This document shows, one piece after another, positions 1-11,149 of a stretch of 64,000 nucleotides of DNA. The first letter of the stretch is position 1. The number at the start of each line of letters is the position of its first letter. The stretch spans positions 90,480,215 to 90,544,214 of the forward strand of contig CM018696.1 of assembly GCA_009363875.1 (NCBI GenBank). The letters are read 5' to 3'. This DNA is from Mikania micrantha. Lineage: Eukaryota; Streptophyta; Magnoliopsida; Asterales; Asteraceae. The position numbers and the translations under genes are program-made. The notes under the pieces are model-generated. The model saw nothing but the letters and a program-made list of their open reading frames with translations. It did no database searches and was not told the DNA's origin.

Positions 1-205
1 TAAGATATTCTCTTAAAGTAACTTTTATGGCAACGATATTTAGCGAAGACATGTCGCCGGGAAAAGGGGTCTATATGGACAAATGTTTTGGTCGAAGACT
101 AAAAAAGTTGTAGCGTCGAAATTTATGCCAATGACATGTCGTCGGTACAACCTGTAGTGACAACAAATTGTCAGGACAACGTATCATAACAGTTTTCCTG
201 TAGTG
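1..205. mobile_element. CACTA (En/Spm-type) transposon, right end
   Basis: The minus strand read from 205 begins CACTACAGGAAAACTG, the classic CACTA terminus. Inside it the motif acatgtcg(c/t)cgg recurs near 49 and 136, as expected of subterminal repeats. The other end lies beyond the window, so size and autonomy are unknown. Position 206-208 (act) would be the 3-bp target duplication. It sits in the first intron of the malic enzyme gene. Confidence 0.65.
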
Positions 206-1658
206 ACTCTGTAAAAACTTTCAAACTAAACACATAGTACGAGTTTATTAGTAACTTATAACCAACAACTCATAAAGAAAAAGATCACAACAGTTAACAG
301 TGTGGGGCAAGATATGATATCTCCTAGTAAATCATCAAAAGTAATATTTTATTTAATTAAGCATTTATACAGAAAAATTCACAACATTTAAAATTGTGGG
401 AGAAGATATGATATGCCTCCTAGTAAATCATCCCAATTCCCAAGCATTGATTTTATTTAACCACCCTCCAACCTGTATCTGAAAATAAAGTATTAAAAAA
501 GGAATATTTCATCTTTGTTTATTATTATCCAAGTCCATGTATACAATTATCTTCTTTCACAACTGAAAAAAAAAGGACTGTGTTTATCTTTATTCTTAAG
601 AACAAAGGGAATATATTCTTTTTATAAACAAAGATGGACATGATTCCATATTCCAAAAGAGTTATTAGCCTTGCACTATTTTACACCGTGTTTTTTTGGA
701 CAAAGAACAATGCCAGGAATTTATAAAAACTGAAACAAGAATAATCACAAAACTAACACATCCCCTAAACATATCCCATTTGAGAGGGGGAAGCAAAACA
801 CGAGAGTAAACGATAACCTAACCAGCTAACAATAAACCAAACAAGAACAATATTCACATCACTTTAGTTGTTTATAAACAAAGTTTAGGTGATAAGAGTA
901 ATCTACAGCAACCGTACTTAAACAACAATAACAACATACATGGTAAATTCACTTTTAAGTAAAGTCTGATAGAAAAAGATAAATACAGAACCTTACCATT
1001 TTACCCCAAATAGGGATAGGAATGTTGATTTAGAGAAATCTTTTTTTTTAAACAATCGTCATAACATGAAATTAAAAAAACAATTGTTTTCACCTTACTC
1101 AAAATGAGTATTTTCTTTCACCATAATAAATCTATAGTTTACACAACATGTAGGCCACAATGGTTCAAAAGGCAAATCCAACACAGCCACCAGATTTAAC
1201 ATAAAACTCACGTTTTATTTTTCCTTCATGAAGAAAGAGAAAGTTGTTCTGAAAAGAGAGAACATGTGCCTTAGCTCATTAAAAAAATGAATAAAAAAAA
1301 TGAAAAAGTGAGTGTGATGGTCCCTTTAGGTGACATCATAAATTTGCCCCGTGCGTTCCATATTTAAAGAACTATAAATATAACATTTCAAATTAAATAA
1401 TGTTTGACCAGCAAATAACCATCAAGAATTGTTATTTTTTTCAAATTCCCTGCATATATTGTCGTCATCCCCAAATCCAACACCTCAATCAAGATGTCGA
1501 TTCATCTCACATGTTATCAAAACAATCAAAATCGCTTGTAATTTAAACCTAATGCTGCATTTATCATAAACAGATTGTTCTCCACGAAACAATTTTCGTT
1601 AATTATGTCACAATATATATTGACTCCATCAAAATTTACGTATTTCAGATCTACAAAC
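206..1658 (-). other. Intron 1 (partial) of the NAD-malic enzyme gene
   Basis: AT-rich sequence after the donor GTTTGT at 1658. I looked on the minus strand for the next exon, which in this family encodes a TGFP-TERDRLG-type segment, and did not find it. The intron therefore probably continues past the left edge. No other gene is visible here. Confidence 0.55.
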
Positions 1659-1805
1659 CTTGTTAAACCATGGATCATGAAGAATATCAGCTCCACGTTT
1701 GTGAACAATACAAGGACTCGGAATCGAAGGCGTCGAAGCCGCGATAGAAAACCTCCGAATGTTTTCCGTCACCGCTGCAGATCTCACTACAATTCTTCTC
1801 CACAT
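1659..1805 (-). CDS. NAD-ME2: Mitochondrial NAD-dependent malic enzyme 2, first coding exon (partial gene)
   Basis: NAD-malic enzyme oxidatively decarboxylates malate to pyruvate in the mitochondrial matrix. Only exon 1 is here: 49 codons from ATG at 1805 to a donor AACAAG|GTTTGT at 1659/1658. The first ~28 residues (MWRRIVVRSAAV...) are rich in Arg, Ser and Ala with almost no acidic residues, as in a mitochondrial presequence. They are followed by PCIVHKRGADILHDPWFNK, the conserved start of the mature enzyme. The PCIVHKRGADILHDPWFNK form matches the 59-kDa (NAD-ME2) type better than the 62-kDa NAD-ME1 type, as I recall the Arabidopsis proteins. Substrate- and NAD-binding domains lie off the left edge. 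The exon ends in phase 0. TATA-like sites lie 110-165 bp upstream. Whether the whole gene is functional cannot be judged. Confidence 0.85.
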
Positions 1806-1868
1806 GTCTCCGTTGGATCAAACAAAAATTCCAAAAATAATAAAACAAAAAAAATTTGAATTGTGATA

Positions 1869-2201
1869 TTAATTATCACAGATAGTGTATGGTATGATTT
1901 GCGACTGTTTGTTCGTATATATAGATAAAGAAGACAGTATACATATAGCGTGTATGTATATATATAGATACAGGATAAATGTATGGATAGGCTGATATCT
2001 CACTGTCGTGCTACAGTTGAAGGAAGCCTGATGGATGGAAGACTGCCCGAGATTTACGGGCAGTGGAATGGGGATAAATGTGAAGGAATCAAATTCCGGG
2101 CAGGCAAGTGTACGGTTGATTTGAGGTGCCCGGATCGCAGTCGAGGGGTTATTGGGGATTTCATAGGATGGAAACGGTCTTTTGAAAGGTGGTTCACACA
2201 T
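1869..2201 (-). CDS. Unclassified 110-codon ORF upstream of NAD-ME2
   Basis: Open frame starting MCEPPFKRPFPSYE, rich in Pro, Ser and Asn for its first ~67 residues and then running into AT-rich sequence (IHTFILYLYIYIH), which looks non-coding. The first two thirds are noticeably richer in G+C than the surroundings. It could be a first exon, a transposon-captured fragment, or chance. An overlapping 100-codon frame on the plus strand (1983-2285) is no better supported. I recognise no family. Confidence 0.2.
   Translation of the reverse strand: MCEPPFKRPFPSYEIPNNPSTAIRAPQINRTLACPEFDSFTFIPIPLPVNLGQSSIHQASFNCSTTVRYQPIHTFILYLYIYIHAICILSSLSIYTNKQSQIIPYTICDN
1914..1970 (-). promoter_or_regulatory. 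TATA-like elements upstream of NAD-ME2
   Basis: On the minus strand two TATA-like stretches precede the malic enzyme start: CTATATATATACATAC (about 1955-1970) and TCTATATATACG (about 1914-1926). Either would place transcription start roughly 80-130 nt before the ATG at 1805. Assigned by position and sequence only. Confidence 0.35.
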
Positions 2202-2621
2202 TTTTACCTTTTTATGGGGGACGAGAGTTTAGGGTTCGCCGCGTTTTCGACAAATTTCTTATCCGTATTTGACTACTATTATTAGATTGTTGATGTAATT
2301 TACTTTTTATCGATTGATTGTGGATAAATCGATAAGGTGCATGAACACGTAATAAAGCTATTTATAGAACAGTCAGTCACTGGTGGATTTTAAAAACATT
2401 ATGATAGAGTTGAGTAAAAAATTAAGCTAAATTATTTAAACACGTGTTTTAACATTCAAATGTAGGGTCCAAAAGGGGTCTATCCCTCCTCCCTAAGCTT
2501 TATATCCGTCTATGAGAAGAGTTATGAGTGTATTTAATGAGTTTTCTTCATTCAATTATCAAGTTGTTTTGATTTGTAAAATGTCTCCTGACTAGGACGA
2601 AGCTTTAAAAAAGGCTCGGAA

Positions 2622-2735
2622 GGGGGCCGAAGGATTTTTAGAAAGAAAACGGAGGGGTCGAAGGATTTTTAGGAAGAAAACGGATGGGGCCAAAGGATTT
2701 TTAGGAAGAAAACGAAGGAGATCGAATGATTTTCC
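2622..2735. repeat. About 3.5 copies of a 32-bp tandem repeat
   Basis: A unit of the form ggggccgaaggattttta plus (g/a)gaagaaaacgga recurs at about 2623, 2654 and 2686, with a decayed fourth copy from 2718. It is followed by a G/C-rich stretch (ggggcccctccgggcccc, about 2785) that resembles a repeat terminus. Function unknown. Confidence 0.6.
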
Positions 2736-3329
2736 AACAAAATACTACTGAATCGACCATTTTGACCGAAAAAAACAGGGGAGCCGGGGCCCCTCCGGGC
2801 CCCAATAAAGAACCGTCCCTGTCTCCTGAATATATTTGTAAGTAAGGAGTGGAAAAACGATTACCGCTTAAATTGTCTTTTGGTTCAATAATATGAAAAC
2901 AATGAATAGAGTTCAAGGTTTTTTGAAGTCTCATGTTCTACTCTTTTAGTAATGACTTTAAAAGTTTTTACCATGACGGTTTCTTTTCTATTAATTAGTA
3001 AAATATAAGTGACGATGATTGATATATGAGGCACAACATGATTCCTATGGATTAGTTGTAGCTAAGACGAGGAGGTCAATGTCGCACCCTGATACATTCA
3101 GGCTCAAATTTTTACAATCCATATTAGGACTCACAAGTTAACTTCGTTGTTCTTATTAAGAATTAAATATCTGAGTTAACTCTAAACCCCTTTTTTTTAT
3201 CCTATGCTACACAAAATATGAGTTACTCAAGTTATCCTGAAATCCTTAATTCCTTATATGTACGTAGCATACACGGCTGTTGAGCATTAATTTTTATAAC
3301 TTGAAATATAATACACACAAAAGATGTGT

Positions 3330-3685
3330 TTATCTCTAAAAATCCATATCCAAAACCAAAATATAAAAAAAAAAAAAGAAACCCGAAATATCCTAAAATG
3401 CATATATCCAGAAGTTCGGTTTCAAATATCAATTTTTGAAAAAAAAAACGGGTAAGTTTCGGTTAAAATTTCGTATATTTCAGATAATTTTCAAATATTG
3501 TAGATATTTTTCATATGTCCGAGATATTTTTTTATAATGTTCTAATTTTTTTTTAGCTCGGATGTCCAAACTTAGATATCTGAATCCAAATTTAAAATTT
3601 TAGATATCTAAAATTTCATATATTGAAATTTACTATCGGAAATTTAGATATTTGAAGTATCCGAAAATGAACGCCTATTGTGGAG
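3330..3685. repeat. Degenerate TATCCGAA/TTCGGATA low-complexity island
   Basis: Short words such as tatcc, ttcgg, gatat and atatccgaa recur on both strands with many substitutions, ending atccgaaaatgaacgcc near 3678. It resembles the better-preserved islands at 31187-31557 and 60140-60543. The left edge is uncertain. Confidence 0.45.
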
Positions 3686-5789
3686 GCTACATATAGAGAT
3701 CGTTTTTATTTTTTTTAATTTAAGTGGATATGTGGTATCGATTAACAATAAACATTATAATTTTATCATTTTTATTTTTATTTTCATTTTTTTGCTTTCT
3801 TAAACAGGAAACCTCGAATTGTATATTTTATTATATTGCTATCGTAATAATTTTTTCCTATATATCTACGGATCTACCCCATTATATACTTGCTTATTTT
3901 TCATTTAACGTTTTGTCATGTATTTCTCGAATGAAAGATGATTTTGAAACAAAATAATAAAATCTTTAAAGAATCTATTCTGGTGCATAATTTTTCCTAG
4001 CCATCAATCCAAAACCTAAAGAAGGGGTGGAATAATGTCGAAAAAGCCAACTATCATTTTGCTACAGGTTAAACACATGTGCCTCCTGATTACGGATGCA
4101 TAACTCTTGATTAAGGGTGGCATTCGAAATTGAAATTAGGGGCCCTTTTTCAAATGGTTATTGACGAAATTCTTCATTTTATTCAGGCCTGACACAATCA
4201 ATAACAAACTAAAAGTTACAGGTAACAGATAAAACATGTGTAAAAATCGAGCGTATCATCAAAATTGAGGAAACCTGAAAAACTTATCCATCAATCCTTA
4301 TCCATTGTTCTTTATCATTCATTTTTGTTGAACTTCTTCATTTGATTCCTTCATTTTATGCAAAACATCTTGATCTTTAAAACCCTAGTGTCAGATAGGG
4401 TTGTAAACGAACCCTCATTTAACTTTTAACTTGTTCACGAATACAAATGCACACATATTATTTAAATAATAAAAACCAACATTTTTAATCTCAAGTAATA
4501 GAGATTGTAACATTTGGATAATTCAAGTAATTTCGAAAATTACTAATAATTTCGAAATGTTTATATAGGATATTGAAAACATTTTTTTTTTTCTAAATGT
4601 ATTAAAAAAAATATTTATAATAATAATTCTTAAGTTCTAAAAGTTATAAAATAAAAACAAAATAATAATAATAATAATAACAACAACAACAATAATTTCA
4701 AGTTTTAAATAACAAAATATAAAATATGCATAAATATTTTTTTTGTCAAACAAATACGAAAAAAAAAAAATCATTTGATAAATTTTATAATTTTAGATTA
4801 TATAACACTTCTTATATTTTTAAAAACCAATAGGACCAAAAGTGTCAAATTCAAAAACTAAGAATTTTAAAGAAGACAAGGAGGGACTGTTATTGCCAAA
4901 CACCCATACTTTCTTATCTTCTTCCTCACCATGAAATCCCATGGATACCCATCAACCCATTCTTGACCCATCGAACAAACCTAGCTCAAAATCCGGATAA
5001 ATCCATAAAAGATCGAACTTTATCAACAACCGAACTTCATGTGATCATTAGCAACTACTAATTCACGTTTGAAATTCAAAATCTCACGAAATCGTCTCCT
5101 AAAACCCGTATTCGATCAATTATCACAAAATATATAAAACGAACACCATATTAAAATTACCCACAAAAAACATACAATACACTTGACGAACAAGTCTGTG
5201 ACATTGGAACCCATTCAGAAGCCTCTCAGATCGCGAATCAAGCCATAAAAGCTCTCGGTCGAGCGGTTCTGTACGTGAGCTCGAAACCAGATGAAACACA
5301 AACGGTTGTAAGTATTATATATATCATTAGATTCGTATTTTAATTATAAACGAAAGCCCTAAGGTATAAGGACGATCTGGTTAACATTCGATCGAATTTG
5401 ATGATCTTTGGAAACTAGGGCTCGTAAATCATAAAGGGGATTAGGGAACCCAGCTAAGTAACTGTTAAATATATTTCAGATGGATACAAAAACCATCGAG
5501 TGCCTAGATCGACTGGTAAGACTCAAGGCTATGCAACAATGGTCACGGGTTCGAAACTGGGCTAGGGCCGGTTTTGGGCAGATTTCACCATTTTTTATAT
5601 CATTTTATTTACTAATTATTTTTAAATTCTGTTTTCACCTAATTTTTATAACCTTAAAAACTATTAATTTGATAAAAAATATATTATTCACTTTATTTAA
5701 TTTATTTAATTATTAATTTATTTCTTTAATTAGATACATTAAATTTTATATTTAGTTCTTATTTCTTTAAAAAATATATAATATAAATA

Positions 5790-6215
5790 AATAAATAAAT
5801 AATATTTATTATATTATTATTATTAATATTATATTATTATTATTACCATCTTATTATTACTAGGACTAATATAGTTATTACTATTATTAGTGTAATTATT
5901 TTAGTTAATATTATTATTATCTTATTATGATTATTAAAGTATTATTATTATTAATTATTATTATCATTATAAATGTATAATATTACTATTACTAGTTATT
6001 AAAGTATCATTATTGTTATTATTACTATTACAATTATTATTGATATAGTAATAAAAATATATTATTATTACTACTAGTACTACTACTACTACTATTATTA
6101 TTATCATTATTATTATTATTATTATTATTATATTATTATTATTATTATCATCATTATTAATATAATTATTATTATTGATAATATTGATAGTTAATAATAG
6201 TATTAATTTTTTTTT
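5790..6215. repeat. ATT/TAA microsatellite tract
   Basis: Long imperfect (ATT)n and (AAT)n runs with interspersed ACT and ATC triplets. The minus-strand 84-codon open frame across it is a poly-Asn/Ile translation of the microsatellite and not a gene. Confidence 0.85.
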
Positions 6216-6595
6216 TAACATTTATAAATGTTTTAAACTATAAACATGACACGAATTGTAAACAATTTTATAAAATCATACTTATGAAATGGTTATAAAC
6301 ATATGGAACACAAAACATTATGAGGATTCCATGCAAAGCCAAAGTTATCTTAGTTATGTACGATTAAATTATAGGTTAAGCTAGATCGTGTTGGAATACT
6401 ATTTGGATTACATATTGCATCACAATGTGAGTCTTCATAGCCCTTTTTATACTTTTATTATTTGGGTGAAACATGTGATGGGTTGTAAAACACATCTGGT
6501 TTTAAATAGTTTTTAGTTGATTTTAAGTTGTAAATATGTCGTTTTTGTTTATTTTTAGATTCTTTTTACATGTTTTATTTTTTACAGGCTTGTCG

Positions 6596-8160
6596 AATGA
6601 AATGAGCGGAAATCGAGTTCGAAACCCAAAGAATCGAGCCCCGGTTGAAATCAAGAGAAAAGACAAGTTTTCATAATATGACGTCATCGCGGTACGCGAT
6701 GAGGAAGAAATTCACCTTCGCGATACGCGAAGGATTTCGGGGTTCCCCGCTTGTTTTGTCCATCGCGGTACGCGGTGTATTTTGAATTAGTCTCCGCGGT
6801 ACGCGACAGGTTTGAAATTTGAAAAAAGTCAAGATTCAAGCGAGATTAAATAGGAGACGCTCCCCAGCCGTTTCAATTATCATTCTCGACCATTTTTGAA
6901 GCAGGAGAGCTATCCAGGAGCTTGAGGAGCATTTGGGAAGCATTGGAGGCTAGAAGACCTTGTTTACATGTGATATCATCTTGGTCAATCTTTGTTCTCA
7001 ATTGTTCTTAATTTTCAGTATTATATTTCATCTTGTTATGATATTCTGGGATTTCTTGACTGATGATGATGTTAGTAGGCTAATTGTTTGATTCTACTTA
7101 GGTTAGAATGATTGTTTGAATGATTATTGATACTGACTATTGACTATTGTTTTGAGTTATGATGGAAAACACTTTTGTAACAGATCTTGTTATGTTATTT
7201 TGATGAGTTTTGCATATCTAATCTTGATTATATCAGTTTATATCATGTTCCATATGTGTTTATTGAATGTCTTTCGGTGTTAGACACGTATTAGGTCATC
7301 GACTTGGTGTTATGACTAGTTTATGGTTTGTTTGATATCACTACCATAGGAAAAGATATAATTGATGTTTTTAGGGTTCTTTGTGTATCTAAGTTTAGAA
7401 ATCCGGAAGGTGATAGACTTGTCGGGTGATCTTTAACATTAGGTTTTCATGATAATTATTCGGAGAGTTGTTAATTGAAATACTTAATGTTATTGTCATT
7501 TCGTGTTAAAATAGACATTGTAAGATTACTCCTTGCATCTATGATGTATTGGAATGAGAAAATCAGGAATGTGACTTGTTCATTTGAGTACAAAGTGTTA
7601 TTGGAGAAATCCGGGAGGTGATTCAATTAACTAGTGTGTTTATTGCAAGATTAAGTTTTCTTAATTGGTTATATGGTAATTAATCCAGAATACATTAAGT
7701 TACTTATATTTTGCTGTTTAAGATCCTAGTTCCATCATATCAAACAAAGTCAATAGTGTCAATAATCATAAACAGGAATTTACCTAAGTAGAGTTTTCTC
7801 ATTTGTTTTAGTTTTTCTAAAATATAATTCAATTTTCTTAATTAAATGCATTAATCTGTTTTAGGGTTTAAATATTAGTTAAATTGCTTTTATAATTTAA
7901 TTAGGGTAATTAGTTTAATTGAATTTCATTTTTATAAAAAAAACCCCCCCTAATTGTTTTAATCATTTTCTAATCTTGTTTGTTAAGTCAGTGTCTCGTG
8001 GGTTCGATATCCGGACTTTCATTAGCTATTCTACAATTGATAGGTACACTTGCCTGTCGTAGTGGTTTAGTTTAAGATTTTCGGTTTAACTCGTTGTAAT
8101 TAAGTTGAGTCTAGGTTAGTGTTTATAAGTTATTTCTTAGACCACTTTCGAGGACATCAA
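6596..8160 (+). repeat. Probable 5' LTR of the gypsy element
   Basis: Its right edge is set by the tRNA-Asp primer site a few bases downstream; the LTR probably ends ...gaggacatca at about 8160. The segment at 7992-8060 (gtgtctcgtgggttcgatatc and following) resembles the U5 ends of many plant Athila/Tat elements. The left edge is a guess, at a TG near 6596. Four imperfect CGCGGTACGCG palindromes lie at 6687-6805. Confidence 0.5.
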
Positions 8161-8165
8161 GTTTT

Positions 8166-8183
8166 TGGCGCCGTTGCCGGGAT
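8166..8183 (+). other. tRNA-Asp primer binding site
   Basis: TGGCGCCGTTGCCGGGAT, complementary to the 3' end of a tRNA-Asp ending in TGCCA-type CCA; the plant consensus has GGGGA where this copy has GGGA. It marks the start of the internal region of the gypsy element. Confidence 0.85.
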
Positions 8184-8383
8184 ACTTGGCAATAGCGAAA
8201 TTAGCTTAGATTGTGATTGAAAGAATCAGTAGGTCTAATTTTTGTTTATTTTAGTATTTTAGGTTTTGAGTCTTTTCTTTTCTTTCTTATTTGCCTCTTG
8301 TCTTTTAGTTGCTAGGTTTTATTATGTTTTAGGTTTTTCTTTTTTTGTTTGTTAAATTCCTTACTTGTAATCGTTTACAGTGC

Positions 8384-9850
8384 ATGCCACATACTCGATC
8401 ACAAGGACCACCGCCAGTTTTAGCTTTTGAAGAGCCGGAGCAAGAGTTTCACACGAACCTTAGGAGTCGTCTTTCCCAGGTACGTGTTCTTGCCCCGATT
8501 TTGTTTTCACCTTCTAGTTCTACACCTAGTTCACCTTCACACACACCCATTTCACCTTTCCCGATCTCACCCGTTTACTTCGACATGGCCGAGGAGATGC
8601 CACCACCAGTGAGACGCACCGTTCACGACCGAGCTTGCGATGGATTCACCGGAGTTCGCAACCCGGTCACTCGTCCCGTGTTTGCCAATGATGCTACTTG
8701 GCAATTCCCTTCCTACATCATGACTGCTATCACAATTCCATTCAGTTTAATGGTCTTGATGATGAGGATGCTCCCGGACATCTGTCCCGTTTTTCTAGGA
8801 TCTGCAACACTTTCAATCTCCATGGAGTTTCTGAGGATAACATCTGCTTACAACTCTTTCCATTCTCTCTTGCTAGTCGTGCATCCACCTGGTTCGACAG
8901 CCTCCCTGAGAACTCCATCACCACGTGGGATGATCTTCGAAAGAAATTTCTGAAGAAATATTTTCCACCTTCCAAAGCTGCTCGTCTGAGGGACCAAATC
9001 CATTCTTTTCATATGGAGCCTGATGAGTCTTACTCTGCAGCTTGGGAGCGATTCCACACTTTGCTTAGTAAATGTCCACAGCATGGACTTTCTGAATGGG
9101 CACTTGTAGAGAAGTTCTACAATGGATTGACACTTGAGAAGCAAATCATGTTCAATACAGCTGCAGAGGGCATATCATGGAGATGAAGGATACAGATGAG
9201 TGTATTGACATGTTTGAGAGTTTTGCTAGAGCCGAGCAGCAGCAGAAGCCATCCACTAGATCATCCACCACTAGGACTACCAACACCTCATCCATAGCTC
9301 GAGGTGTCATCAGGTCACTCCTGACACTAGCCTTGCTGCTACCATAGAGTCTTTAGCGAGAGATATGAAGGAACTGAAGACACAGCTAAAGAAGTGTGAG
9401 ATATGTCGAGGAGGACATACGACTGCCGAGTGCCCCATTACTGATCAGGAGCAGTTAGATTCCATTTTCTGGTTGGAACAAGCCTTTCACTTCCAACTTC
9501 AATTCCAATCCCAATCCTAATTGGAATCCTAACTCGAATTGGCGAAACTCCAACAACAACTGGCGTGGTAACAACTCCTATCAACCACGTCAGAATCAGG
9601 CAGCGAATGAGAATTCAGGAGCGGGTCCAAGTAGCAGTGGTGACCCAGAAGTGAAGGACATGCTCAAGCAGCAGATGCAGATGCTACACAGTTGATTGCC
9701 AAGGATCAACACACACAGGTGAAGCTTCAGGAGCATGATACATTGCTGAGGAATCAACAATCAGCATTTCTGGACCTACAGCGATCGGTAGGTGATATTG
9801 CAAAGAGGTTGGATGAGAGGCAGGGTGGATCCTTCTCGGGGAATACTGAG
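8384..9850 (+). pseudogene. gypsy gag (frameshifted)
   Basis: Translation starts MPHTRSQGPPPVLAFEEPEQ at 8384, followed by a Ser/Pro-rich linker. A frameshift near 8690-8740 moves into the retrotransposon gag domain at 8745-9175, with QFNGLDDEDAPGHLSRF, ASTWFDSLPE, LRKKFLKKYFPP and YNGL as hallmark strings. After another shift at about 9180 a zinc-knuckle-like stretch (CEICRGGHTTAEC, about 9397) and a Gln/Asn-rich tail (9500-9600) follow. These features are typical of Athila/Tat gag. At least three shifts make it non-functional. Confidence 0.85.
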
Positions 9851-10387
9851 GCAAACCCGAAGGTCATGTGAAGGCTGTGATGACTAAGAGTGGTCGTGGA
9901 GGTGAAAGGAGGTGAGAAGTCACCGGATGTCGATGAAGAGGAACCGGTAGACGAGGAAATAGAGTTGGAGACTCCTGATAGGGTGCACCAGAGGCTAGGC
10001 CCAGCAAGTACCGCACCAGTAGGAGTCTTCAGTTGAGAAGAAGGGAGTTGAGGCAGAAAGAAGAAGATGGAAGAGAAGAGGACTCCCGAGGTTGATATAA
10101 GCAGGCTACCATATCCGGCACGTGCATTGCAGCAGAAGTATGCACAGGAGTATGGACATTTCTTAGAGATGTTTAAGCAGCTTAAGATTAACCTCCCGTT
10201 TGTAGAAGCACTCCAGCATATGCCCAAATATGCTAAATTCTTGAAGGATCTTCTGTCTAACAAGAAGAAGCTGGAGTCACTTTCTACAGTCACATTAGGA
10301 GCTCGATGTTCTGCGTTGGTCCAGAACAAACTGCCCGAGAAGCTCGATGATCCAGGGTTTTTACTATCCCTTGCTTATTGGTAGTTC

Positions 10388-10836
10388 TTCTGTGAACCAC
10401 GCGTTGGCGACTTGGGTGCTAGCATTAACTTGATGCCATATTCGACTTATCAGAAGCTAGACTTGGAGACCCATCGCCGACGCGCATGAGCATCACTTTG
10501 GCCGATCGTTCGGTCAAGTATCCACGGGGAATTGTGGAGAATGTTTTGGTGAAGGTTGATAAGTTTGTATTCCCCGCGGATTTTGTCATTCTAGACATGG
10601 AGGCCGATGACCGAGTCCCGCTCATTATGGGACGTCCTTTCCTACGCACTGCTAAGGCAATGATAGATGTGTTTGAAGGTAAGATTACATTGCGTGTAGG
10701 TGAGGAGAATGTTACATTCGACGTGAGGAAGTCGATGAAGCATTCGAACGGTCAGGATGATTCAGTTTATTTTCTTGATTCTTTCATTCCTTACATAGAT
10801 CGTTGTCTAGATTACATTTCTGGATCTGAATATTGA
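10388..10836 (+). pseudogene. gypsy aspartic protease region
   Basis: The usual D-(S/T)-G active site has the Athila/Tat form DLGASINLMP at about 10408-10437. It is followed by a frame that reads MSITLADRSVKYPRGIVENV and VILDMEADDRVPLIMGRPFL, the C-terminal half of the retropepsin fold (ILGRPFL-type motif). A frame break separates the catalytic loop from the rest. A 105-codon gag-PR linker frame (10067-10384) precedes it. Confidence 0.75.
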
Positions 10837-11149
10837 AAGATCAAGACCTGGGTGAGGAGAACCAGGCTGTTGAGATTGATGCTTCTTCTGAGCACATTCC
10901 GAGCAGTCTGGCTAGTAAGCCTCCTGAGTACCCGACTGCTTTTGAGGTTTTTGAGAGTACAGATCCGGTTGAGAGACCATCTGTTGAGGCACCACCATCC
11001 CTAGAGCTTAAGGAGTTGCCATCTCATTTGGAGTATGCATTTCTGGATGGTGATTCTGATTTGCCCGTCATTATTTCATCTTCATTGACGGAGGAGGAGA
11101 AGTCAAGATTGATTGATGTGCTTAAGGCGAATAGCAGGCGATTGCGTGG

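Larger units (their letters stand above)
2287..6590. other. Intergenic region, no gene recognised
   Basis: AT-rich DNA between the malic enzyme gene and the gypsy element. It holds a short tandem repeat (2622-2735), a degenerate GGATAT/TTTCG island (3330-3685), (TAA)n/(CAA)n runs at 4660-4700 and a long ATT microsatellite (5790-6215). The segment at 5220-5600 is richer in G+C and includes a tRNA B-box-like string (GGTTCGAAAC, about 5548), but I could not delimit an element. Open frames at 3724-3957 and 5480-5716 look like chance. Confidence 0.5.

Noticed and set aside
2622..2735. CRISPR-like repeat array
   Set aside because: Units are contiguous without spacers, and the DNA is plant nuclear.
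5967..6221. 84-codon minus-strand frame rich in Asn and Ile
   Set aside because: Pure translation of an ATT microsatellite.
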